NCBI GenBank assembly: GCA_949486985.1
Contig: CATBLW010000323.1
Coordinates: 1-9,521, forward strand
Origin: Prochlorococcus marinus str. MIT 9215
Lineage (GTDB): Bacteria > Cyanobacteriota > Cyanobacteriia > PCC-6307 > Cyanobiaceae
DNA length: 9,521 bases
Direction: 5' to 3'
Below are positions 1 to 5,586 of this stretch, in pieces (positions within the stretch are counted from its first letter, which is position 1; every line of letters begins with the position of its first letter). Under the pieces are notes generated by a model that was not told the DNA's origin, did no database searches, and saw only the letters and a list, made by a program, of their open reading frames with translations. Made by a program: the position numbers and the translations under genes.

Positions 1-12
1 CTGGGGCTTTTT
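1..12 (+). terminator. Possible right half of a rho-independent terminator cut by the window edge
   Basis: The window opens with CTGGGGC followed directly by TTTTT. A GC-rich arm running into a T tract is how the 3' half of an intrinsic terminator looks. The matching left arm (GCCCCAG) would lie outside the window, so the stem cannot be confirmed. If real, it ends a plus-strand transcript entering from the left. Confidence 0.3.
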
Positions 13-174
13 AATATTCAACTATATTTTGCTAACGCATAATATTTAACGAATCCCACCAACTTCAATCAGCCAGGAAAGGGCAAGAAAGGAAATTACT
101 AAGAATCACAATCAAAAAAAAATAGCATCTTTGGATATCAGCAATACAGCGACACAGGCTGCTCTGCCCCTCGA

Positions 175-273
175 GACAAGGCCCATTCAAGACAAGGCCC
201 ATTCAAAACAAAGGCCTATTTAAGGAAAAGGCCCATTTAAGGAAAGGCCTATTAGATACAAAGACCTATTCAA
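175..273. repeat. Tandem array of six 16-17 bp units
   Basis: Six consecutive units can be aligned: 175-190 and 191-206 (identical, GACAAGGCCCATTCAA), 207-223 (AACAAAGGCCTATTTAA), 224-240 (GGAAAAGGCCCATTTAA), 241-256 (GGAAAGGCCTATTAGA) and 257-273 (TACAAAGACCTATTCAA). The core is GGCCYATT, with one deviation (GACCTATT) in the last unit. The next 17 bases (274-290) may be a seventh, decayed unit. Length differs by one base through gain or loss of an A before GGCC. There are no unique spacers, so this is not CRISPR. The pattern fits slipped-strand expansion with later decay, or a cluster of protein-binding sites; the sequence does not decide between them. Confidence 0.85.
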
Positions 274-274
274 G

Positions 275-296
275 AAAAATTCTTTCTCAAGAGAAA
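275..296 (-). terminator. Weak candidate terminator for the minus-strand operon
   Basis: Read on the minus strand, TTTCTC-TT-GAGAAA (296 to 283) can fold as a short AT-rich hairpin. It is followed three bases later by TTTTT (279 to 275). It lies about 75 bases past the stop of the SNase-like gene. The stem is short and weak, so this is a low-confidence call; readthrough or rho-independent ends elsewhere are equally possible. Confidence 0.2.
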
Positions 297-372
297 ACTT
301 TAAAAAGAACATCATCATTCAATGCAAATCCGAGCCCTGCTCAAACAACGCATTGATCAACCAATCTTCAGA

Positions 373-738
373 TCAAGCCTGAGGGAAATCACATTCTGAA
401 CGTGCCAATCCCGCTGCAATCAAGCCAGCACCGAGGTCTTGATCACGACCTAAAGGCGTCACCTTCGCCAACAACACACCATCAAGAGTTCCCTCAGGTC
501 GCAAATTCACCCGACGCCGCCGAGGCAACTCTGATTTCAACCATGCCATGGCCTCGACTTCTTTCGGGGGAGGAACTTCCAAGCAAGCCAATCGCACCGT
601 ATAGGTTCGATTGTGGTCACCAATTTGCAATAACGAAGACGTTTGAACCTGAAGAACTTCCGCTGCCCATGCAGGGATAGGAATCATCAACAACGTAAGC
701 AGCAATCCAAGACAAACAGCCTGCAGCTTTCTCCTCAC
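373..738 (-). CDS. Exported SNase-like (thermonuclease-fold) protein, probably non-catalytic
   Basis: About 121 residues from a GTG start at 738. The start is supported by GAGGAG (750-745) six bases upstream and by a clean Sec-type signal peptide: MRRK, a leucine-rich core, and an AWA|A cleavage site near residue 25. An ATG at 789 would add 17 residues, destroy the signal peptide's N-terminal position and overlap AHAS, so it is less likely. The mature part resembles the staphylococcal-nuclease fold: YTVRLACLEV, then VNLRP, DGVLLAKV, and LGAGLIAAGLA near the end. The DTPE segment that carries a catalytic Asp and Glu in true SNases is LEVPPP here, and the second catalytic Arg segment reads DGVLLAKV. 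Nuclease activity is therefore doubtful; a periplasmic binding or structural role is possible. It is the last gene of the minus-strand cluster, 10 bases after the AHAS stop. Family assignment is moderate, function unknown. Confidence 0.65.
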   Translation of the reverse strand: MRRKLQAVCLGLLLTLLMIPIPAWAAEVLQVQTSSLLQIGDHNRTYTVRLACLEVPPPKEVEAMAWLKSELPRRRRVNLRPEGTLDGVLLAKVTPLGRDQDLGAGLIAAGLARSECDFPQA

Positions 739-755
739 AACATTCTCCTCACAAC
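729..755 (-). repeat. 14-bp tandem duplication across the AHAS stop and SNase-like start
   Basis: On the minus strand GTTGTGAGGAGAA occurs at 755-743 and again, identically, at 741-729, separated by one T. The first copy contains the AHAS stop (TTG TGA) and supplies GAGGAG. The second copy supplies the GTG start at 738. The duplicated segment thus provides both the ribosome binding site and the start of the downstream gene. Confidence 0.9.
745..750 (-). promoter_or_regulatory. Ribosome binding site deciding the SNase-like start
   Basis: GAGGAG on the minus strand sits six bases before GTG at 738. It is one of the better Shine-Dalgarno matches in the window, and it favours the GTG over the upstream ATG at 789. 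It overlaps the last base of the AHAS stop codon region (749-751), so translation of the two genes is probably coupled. Confidence 0.65.
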
Positions 756-2617
756 GTTCCCCCACAATCAGGGCAATAACGGTGCTCATGGGCAGTGGTC
801 ACACCGCATGATCCACAAATACGGGTCGTATCCATGGCCAGTTCAGGGTGAGCAGGCAGGCCAACCATCTGCGCATTGCTCTTTCCTGGAGGCACCATTG
901 GATAACAGTTTTCACCCCGCCGTACATGCACATCAATCAACATTGGGCCTGGGCTCGCGAAGGCCTGCTCCAGCTGAGGGCGTAGGTCCTTGCGTTCAGT
1001 AATCAATAAGCCGCCAACCCTAAAAGCCTTGGCGAGGGCCATAAAATCAGGCATACCTGGAAGCATGTCGGAGGCTGAATAGCGCTCCTCGTAGAAACTT
1101 TCTTGCCACTGACGAACCATTCCCTGCCAATGGTTATTCACGATCACGATCTTGGCTGGAAGTTGGTATTGGGCCAGGGTGCCCAGCTCCTGAATGTTCA
1201 TCAGGATGCTGGCATCGCCAGCGATGCAAACCACCTGTTCGTTAGGCATAGCGGCCTGCGCACCAATCGCTGCCGGCAGGCCAAAACCCATGGTGCCCAA
1301 GCCTGCACTGCTGATCCACTGACGAGGTCCAGTGCGCAAGTATTGAGCAGCCCACATTTGATGCTGACCAACATCAGTGGTCACATAGGCCCCTGGCTTG
1401 AGCAGGTCTCTAACGGCCAATAAAACTTCCTGAGGAAAAATCGCGCCTTCCTCAGGAGGCACCATCAACGGGTAACGGGCCTTCCATCCTTCAATACGTG
1501 CGAGCCATGCCGAGGTTTTCGGCTCAACAGGCTTTTGTTTGCTGAGCTCCAACAACTTGGCAATGTTGATGCCTACATCACCCATGACAGCAACGTCAGC
1601 ACGCCTGGTTTTACCCACTTCCGCTGGGTCGATCTCAAAATGGATCACCTTGGCGCGGGGAGCAAAAGTATCGAGCTTTCCGGTTACACGATCATCAAAA
1701 CGGGCACCTACCGCGATCAACAAATCGCATTCAGTAACAGCAAAGTTGGCATAGGCCGTTCCGTGCATACCCAGCATCCCAACCGCCAGCGGATGCCGCT
1801 CATCAAAAGCACCCTTACCCATCAACGTGACCGTTACAGGAAGCTGATGGCGTTCCGCAAAGCTTGCCAAGCTCTCATGGGCACCAGCTGAGACAGCTCC
1901 GCCACCGACATAGAGGAGAGGGCGCTGAGCATTCTCAATCAGCTCAAGTGCGTCCTCAAGTGAAGCCAGATCTGCAGAAGCAGGGCGTTGAAATCCAGCA
2001 GGAATAACAGAGCCTGGTTCTATGGGTTGGTAATCAAATTCCTCTTGCCCCACATCCTTGGGGATGTCGATCAACACCGGGCCAGGGCGGCCTGATGCCG
2101 CAATCAAGAATGCCTGCGCAACCACAGAAGCCAAATCCGCTGGGTCACGCACCACCCATGAGTGCTTCACAATCGGCAGGGTGATTCCGAAAATGTCAGT
2201 TTCCTGAAAGGCATCAGTGCCAATGGAAGGACGCGGCACTTGGCCGGTGATCACAACCATCGGCACGGAATCCATCTGGGCCGTGGCAATGCCCGTCACC
2301 AAATTGGTTGCACCAGGTCCGGAGGTCCCAAAACAGACGCCAACCTTGCCTGTTGCTCGCGCATAGGCATCCGCTGCATGGGTGCCGCCCTGCTCATGGC
2401 GAACGAGTATGTGCTTCAGCCATCCCTGCGATTCAGCCTTATGAACAGCGTCGTAGATGGGCAGGATGGCACCGCCGGGATAACCAAAGATGGTCTCAAC
2501 CCCGTGGCGGCGTAAGGCATCCATCAAGGCCTCTGCGCCAGAGATCCGCAGATTCTCAAGATGAGCTGAATCGCCAGGAGCCGTTGGTGAAGAGATCAAA
2601 GTCACGTCAGCGGCCAA
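749..2617 (-). CDS. ilvB: Acetohydroxyacid (acetolactate) synthase, large catalytic subunit
   Basis: ThDP- and FAD-dependent enzyme that condenses two pyruvates, or pyruvate with 2-oxobutyrate, in the first common step of valine, leucine and isoleucine synthesis. Visible landmarks: the ThDP-activating Glu75 in LVRHEQGG; GTSGPGATN near 97-105; GQVPRPSIGTDAFQE near 125-139; the central domain around 190-350 with VGARFDDR near 303-310; and the Mg/ThDP motif from GDAS (467-470) to NN (494-495), followed by GMVRQWQ. All expected catalytic features are present. About 622 residues is slightly long for the family; the excess includes a tail with Cys601, Cys604, Cys615 and Cys618 in a CxxC-x10-CxxC pattern, which looks like a zinc ribbon. 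The start is uncertain: TTG at 2617 gives the longest form without a clear ribosome site, and GTG at 2605 or TTG at 2599 are alternatives. It follows the M23 gene by 20 bases. The regulatory subunit (IlvN/IlvH) is not in the window. Confidence 0.95.
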   Translation of the reverse strand: MAADVTLISSPTAPGDSAHLENLRISGAEALMDALRRHGVETIFGYPGGAILPIYDAVHKAESQGWLKHILVRHEQGGTHAADAYARATGKVGVCFGTSGPGATNLVTGIATAQMDSVPMVVITGQVPRPSIGTDAFQETDIFGITLPIVKHSWVVRDPADLASVVAQAFLIAASGRPGPVLIDIPKDVGQEEFDYQPIEPGSVIPAGFQRPASADLASLEDALELIENAQRPLLYVGGGAVSAGAHESLASFAERHQLPVTVTLMGKGAFDERHPLAVGMLGMHGTAYANFAVTECDLLIAVGARFDDRVTGKLDTFAPRAKVIHFEIDPAEVGKTRRADVAVMGDVGINIAKLLELSKQKPVEPKTSAWLARIEGWKARYPLMVPPEEGAIFPQEVLLAVRDLLKPGAYVTTDVGQHQMWAAQYLRTGPRQWISSAGLGTMGFGLPAAIGAQAAMPNEQVVCIAGDASILMNIQELGTLAQYQLPAKIVIVNNHWQGMVRQWQESFYEERYSASDMLPGMPDFMALAKAFRVGGLLITERKDLRPQLEQAFASPGPMLIDVHVRRGENCYPMVPPGKSNAQMVGLPAHPELAMDTTRICGSCGVTTAHEHRYCPDCGGTL

Positions 2618-2637
2618 GCATGGACTGGCTCTAAAGG

Positions 2638-3195
2638 TTAAGGGCCGAACGACCGCGCCGTCTTTTTGTGTTTCACCATGGCCCGCAGAATGTCATCTGG
2701 ATTAAGCCATTGGCCGCGATAACGAATCCCCCAATGCAGATGCGGTCCACTTGTGCGACCCGTAACACCAACGCTGCCAAGGCGCTGACCACCCAGCACA
2801 CGCTGACCAAGAGCAACAAAACGCTTCTGCAGATGGCAATAGATGTGGGCGTAATCGCCTGAGGCCATAACCAAGCCAAGGCCACAGGCTCTGTCATTAA
2901 TCATTTCAACCACTTCTCCAGACCACCAGCTAAGAACGGGAGAGCCAAGCGGCGCTGCAATATCGAGCCCCGTATGCAGCTCACCAGCTCCGGAGAAGCC
3001 CGCACGAGGGCCGAAGTGACTTGTATAGCCCTGGAACTGAACAATCGGGAACACACCCTGGCTCCAACGACTTTCAGCGCCAGCCTTGCTTGGCATCAAT
3101 GACAACAAACTGAATGCGGTGATTGCCGCCAACCATCGGAGAGGAAAGATTTTCCGCCAAGTTTCAGAGCAAACCAATGGCATGAAGAGGGCCAT
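2638..3195 (-). CDS. Exported M23 (LytM/lysostaphin-type) zinc metallopeptidase
   Basis: Roughly 185 residues. The N-terminus has basic residues and then a hydrophobic stretch (about 16-36) ending SKAGA, a Sec signal peptide or single membrane anchor. The catalytic domain follows. HTGLD holds zinc ligands His74 and Asp78, YCHLQ supplies His121, and PHLHW holds His152 and ligand His154. The stretch with GQRLGSVGVTGRTSGPHLHW is characteristic of the family. All key residues are present, so an active peptidoglycan endopeptidase in the periplasm is likely; some relatives are inactive and instead activate amidases, but they lack these ligands. There are no LysM, SH3 or coiled-coil domains, so it is a minimal single-domain form. 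The start is ambiguous: ATG at 3195 overlaps hemH by 32 bases, ATG at 3183 by 20, and neither has a strong ribosome site. It is probably translated by coupling to hemH and is followed after 20 bases by AHAS. Confidence 0.9.
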   Translation of the reverse strand: MALFMPLVCSETWRKIFPLRWLAAITAFSLLSLMPSKAGAESRWSQGVFPIVQFQGYTSHFGPRAGFSGAGELHTGLDIAAPLGSPVLSWWSGEVVEMINDRACGLGLVMASGDYAHIYCHLQKRFVALGQRVLGGQRLGSVGVTGRTSGPHLHWGIRYRGQWLNPDDILRAMVKHKKTARSFGP

Positions 3196-4339
3196 GACCG
3201 CTAATCAGCTCCAACATGAAAGCGGCAAAACCGAGCATGGCCAAGCGTCCATTCCAGGCTTCAGAACTGTTGTTCAAGCCCCACTCCCATTTCTCCTGGG
3301 GATAAATCTTCACCCTGGCCGGCAGCTGAGCCGCCTCATCAAGATTGATCTCTGGCCCATTCAGACTGGTGCCAACGAGATCTGCCAAGCCCTCGATAAA
3401 GGTTGGATAGGTGTCTAGAGCACGGACACGCCTGAAGTTAATCACTCCGGCTTCGGTGGCTAACTCTCGATATTCAATATCTATTTCTTCAAGGGTTTCA
3501 ATGTGTTCACTGACAAAGCTGATGGGAACAACAACAAGATCGCGCGTGCCGGCCTTGCCAAGATCTTCTAGGACCTCATCGGTGTAGGGCTTGAGCCATT
3601 CAACCGGCCCGACACGGCTCTGATAAGCAAGGGTAAAGGGGTTGCCATAGCCCAAAATCCTTTCCAACTCAGCCATGATCAACTTTGAGCATGCTTCGAT
3701 CTCCTTCTGATAAGGATCGCCAGCTTCCTCCACATAGCTCTTTGGTACGCCATGGGCACTGAAGAAGACATGGGCCTGTCCAGGGACATCGCTCACACGA
3801 ACCTGCTCAGCGATCAATTCAGCCATCGCACGTACATAGCCAGGATGATCAAACCAACTGCGAATACAACGAATTGGTAGATGCTGGAAATCAGCATCGG
3901 CCTGTCTCAAGCGCTGCAGCTCTCGAAAGCTTGAGCCACTAGTACTGATCGAGAAGTGGGGGTAAAGGGGAAGCACCACCACCTGATCGATGCCATCGGC
4001 CTTGATATCAGCGACAGCAGATTCAGTGAACGGATGCCAATAACGCATGGCCACATAGCTTGTGGCTTCAATGCCACGCTGACGAAGCAAGCTCTGCAAT
4101 TCACGCGCTTGCTGCTCCGTGATCCTGCGCAAAGGAGAGCCCCCGCCAATGGAGCGATAGGCCTTCTCCGATTTACTGCTCCTCAGCGTGCTGATCAGCC
4201 AAGCCAAAGGCTTCTGCAGCGCTGGATTCGGCAGCCGGATGATTTCTGGATCAGCGAAAAGGTTGTAGAGGAAAGGGCCTACGTCCTGAATCCGTTCCGG
4301 ACCGCCCAGATTCATTAAAATGACACCAACGCGAGTCAT
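3164..4339 (-). CDS. hemH: Ferrochelatase with C-terminal chlorophyll-binding (CAB/Hlip-like) tail
   Basis: Inserts ferrous iron into protoporphyrin IX, the last step of protohaem synthesis and the branch opposite magnesium chelatase in chlorophyll synthesis. In a 391-residue protein from ATG 4339, MTRVGVILMNLGGPE is a typical family start; the frame stays open to ATG 4390, but those 17 residues have no family character. Landmarks: LYNLFADPEIIRLP near 24-37, YPHFSISTSGSS near 126-137, the active-site His196 in FFSAHGVPKS, and Glu281 in SEHIETLEEID. The C-terminal 40 or so residues contain EAWNGRLAMLGFAAFMLEL, a chlorophyll a/b-binding helix with E360, N363 and R365 as the ExxNxR signature. 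In cyanobacteria and plastids this tail is known in type II ferrochelatases and has been tied to dimerisation and to balancing haem against chlorophyll. No clear ribosome site precedes 4339. It heads the minus-strand cluster. Confidence 0.97.
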   Translation of the reverse strand: MTRVGVILMNLGGPERIQDVGPFLYNLFADPEIIRLPNPALQKPLAWLISTLRSSKSEKAYRSIGGGSPLRRITEQQARELQSLLRQRGIEATSYVAMRYWHPFTESAVADIKADGIDQVVVLPLYPHFSISTSGSSFRELQRLRQADADFQHLPIRCIRSWFDHPGYVRAMAELIAEQVRVSDVPGQAHVFFSAHGVPKSYVEEAGDPYQKEIEACSKLIMAELERILGYGNPFTLAYQSRVGPVEWLKPYTDEVLEDLGKAGTRDLVVVPISFVSEHIETLEEIDIEYRELATEAGVINFRRVRALDTYPTFIEGLADLVGTSLNGPEINLDEAAQLPARVKIYPQEKWEWGLNNSSEAWNGRLAMLGFAAFMLELISGHGPLHAIGLL

Positions 4340-4349
4340 GAAAACAAGA

Positions 4350-4387
4350 GCGTTGAGGAGGGACTTGAGCGTAACCCCCATCAACGC
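4350..4387. promoter_or_regulatory. Operator-like imperfect inverted repeat between hemH and the recombinase gene
   Basis: GCGTTGAGGAGGG at 4350-4362 faces GCGTTGATGGGGG, read on the minus strand from 4387 to 4375. The 13-base arms match at 11 positions and flank a 12-base spacer. The dyad occupies about half of the 74-base divergent intergenic region. It could be a regulator binding site or, on either transcript, a stem-loop in the leader. No matching known operator was recognised. If hemH really began at 4390 this would be coding DNA. Confidence 0.5.
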
Positions 4388-4394
4388 CAAGCTG

Positions 4395-4420
4395 ACTCCA
4401 TCCCGAGGGGGTCATGGAGT
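4395..4420 (+). promoter_or_regulatory. Hairpin enclosing the recombinase start codon
   Basis: ACTCCAT (4395-4401) pairs perfectly with ATGGAGT (4414-4420) around a 12-base loop. The ATG start lies in the 3' arm, and the Shine-Dalgarno-like GAGGGG (4405-4410) is in the loop. In an mRNA starting upstream of 4395 this could partly hide the start codon. Seven pairs could arise by chance, so a regulatory role is speculative. Confidence 0.35.
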
Positions 4421-5586
4421 TCAAGAACAAGCTGAACGCGATCAACCACGGCCTAGCCGGCAGTGGCATCAGCCTGCGAATTGAACAGCGGGGACAGCGG
4501 CTCAACCTCAGGGGACCACTGCCTTCAAGAAGCCAAACAGGTGCAACAAAAACACAACGAATCAGTCTGAAACTGACAGCAGATCAGGAAGGACTGAAAC
4601 AAGCTGAAAGGATGCTGCAGTTAGTGCATTTACAACTCCAGCGTGGACAATTTGACTGGTCGCAATGGGCCGCCAAGCCAAACACACCACCATCTGGCGC
4701 GGAAAGACCTCTTGCCTCAGGAGCCCAACAAGCAATCGCGAGTTTCAAAACAGCCTTCTTCTCCGATCCAACCCGGAGACGCTCCCCAGCAGGTAGTCGC
4801 ACCACTTGGTGCTCTGCCTACCTTCCTTATCTAAGAAGGCTGTCAGCGATGGCAGATGAACAGCATTGCTGTTTCGACACCAACCTGCTTGGCAAAACAT
4901 TGAAAAGTTATGCAGAGAGCAGTCGCAGCCGCCAGCAATGCGCAACAGCTCTCGGAGCTCTAGCCCATCACCTTGAACTCACACTGCCTGAGAACTGGCG
5001 AGCAGAAGCCAATGGTTATGGGCTGCATCGAGCCCGCTTCCGTCAACTGCCCAGTGACAACCAAATCATCGAGGCGGTCCAAGCCATTCCCAACCCTCGT
5101 TGGCGACTCGCCTACGGATTGATGGCCACCTACGGGCTGCGCAATCACGAGGTGTTCTTCTGCGATTTTTCCTCGCTTGCCAAAGGAGGAGATCGCGTTC
5201 TACGCGTCCTTCCGAACACCAAAACCGGCGAGCATCAAGTTTGGCCATTCCATCCAGACTGGGTGGATCGCTTTGAGCTCGAACAACTCGAGCAAGGCCT
5301 TAAGGCCCTGCCGCCAATCAAGACCGATTTACGGCAGACCACACTTCAACAAGTCGGGCGAAGAGTGGCCGAACAGTTTCGCCGCTACGGCATGCCACTC
5401 ACCCCCTATGACCTACGCCATGCTTGGGCCGTGCGCACGATTCACATTGGCCTGCCAGACACTGTGGCCGCACGAATGATGGGCCATTCAGTCGGCATTC
5501 ACACTCGCACCTATCACCACTGGATCACCCGTCGAGACCAGCAACAAGCCGTGGACGCTGCTCTCGCAAGGCAATTCGCAAGATGA
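4414..5586 (+). CDS. Tyrosine recombinase / phage-type integrase family protein
   Basis: 390 residues, the usual length of a phage-type integrase. The ATG at 4414 has GAGGGG five to eight bases upstream. Residues about 20-85 (RGQRLNLRGPLP, QRISLKL, GLKQAE, then GQFDW) resemble the arm-site DNA-binding domain found at the front of phage integrases. Residues about 105-195 should be the core-binding domain. The catalytic domain shows Arg243 in TYGLRNHEV, Lys270 in PNTKTGEH, Arg335 in YDLRHAW, His358 in MMGHS and the nucleophile Tyr367 in TRTYHHW. The His normally found three residues before the second Arg is Tyr332 here; this position is known to vary in the family, so activity is not excluded. 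No phage gene, tRNA or att-like duplication is nearby, and the gene lies among housekeeping genes. It may be a domesticated recombinase. It diverges from hemH and its stop overlaps the methyltransferase start. The natural DNA target is unknown. Confidence 0.9.
   Translation: MEFKNKLNAINHGLAGSGISLRIEQRGQRLNLRGPLPSRSQTGATKTQRISLKLTADQEGLKQAERMLQLVHLQLQRGQFDWSQWAAKPNTPPSGAERPLASGAQQAIASFKTAFFSDPTRRRSPAGSRTTWCSAYLPYLRRLSAMADEQHCCFDTNLLGKTLKSYAESSRSRQQCATALGALAHHLELTLPENWRAEANGYGLHRARFRQLPSDNQIIEAVQAIPNPRWRLAYGLMATYGLRNHEVFFCDFSSLAKGGDRVLRVLPNTKTGEHQVWPFHPDWVDRFELEQLEQGLKALPPIKTDLRQTTLQQVGRRVAEQFRRYGMPLTPYDLRHAWAVRTIHIGLPDTVAARMMGHSVGIHTRTYHHWITRRDQQQAVDAALARQFAR

Larger units (their letters stand above)
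1..372. other. Gene-free region at the left edge
   Basis: I see no convincing coding region here on either strand. The first 60 bases are AT-rich, with TAATATT at 12-18 and again at 40-46. Bases 61-125 are A/purine-rich and include a run of nine or more A. Bases 175-273 hold a tandem array, described separately. A weak hairpin with a T run on the minus strand lies at 275-296. The minus-strand SNase-like gene ends at 373, so this region is the 3' flank of that operon plus an unknown left neighbour. No tRNA, promoter or known regulatory RNA could be recognised with confidence. Confidence 0.7.

Noticed and set aside
175..273. CRISPR-like array
   Set aside because: Units are directly abutting with no unique spacers, and no cas gene is in the window.
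354..361. Palindrome TTGATCAA near the SNase-like stop
   Set aside because: Eight bases with no further dyad symmetry or repeats; likely chance.
739..789. Longer SNase-like start at ATG 789
   Set aside because: It would bury the signal peptide and overlap AHAS, while GTG 738 has a well-spaced GAGGAG.
1103..2634. Several plus-strand open frames opposite AHAS
   Set aside because: They are short, have no recognisable family features, and lie opposite a strongly conserved gene, as expected for antisense shadows.
4340..4390. Longer hemH start at 4390
   Set aside because: The frame is open, but the extra 17 residues have no family character, and the ATG at 4339 gives the typical MTRVGVILMNLGGPE start.
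5424..5582. Longer methyltransferase start inside the recombinase gene
   Set aside because: The added residues are encoded within the recombinase catalytic domain and look like an out-of-frame shadow; the ATGA start is more natural.
4414..5586. Integrase as the marker of a prophage or integrative island
   Set aside because: All neighbours are housekeeping genes, with no tRNA, att duplication, or other phage gene; base composition does not visibly change.
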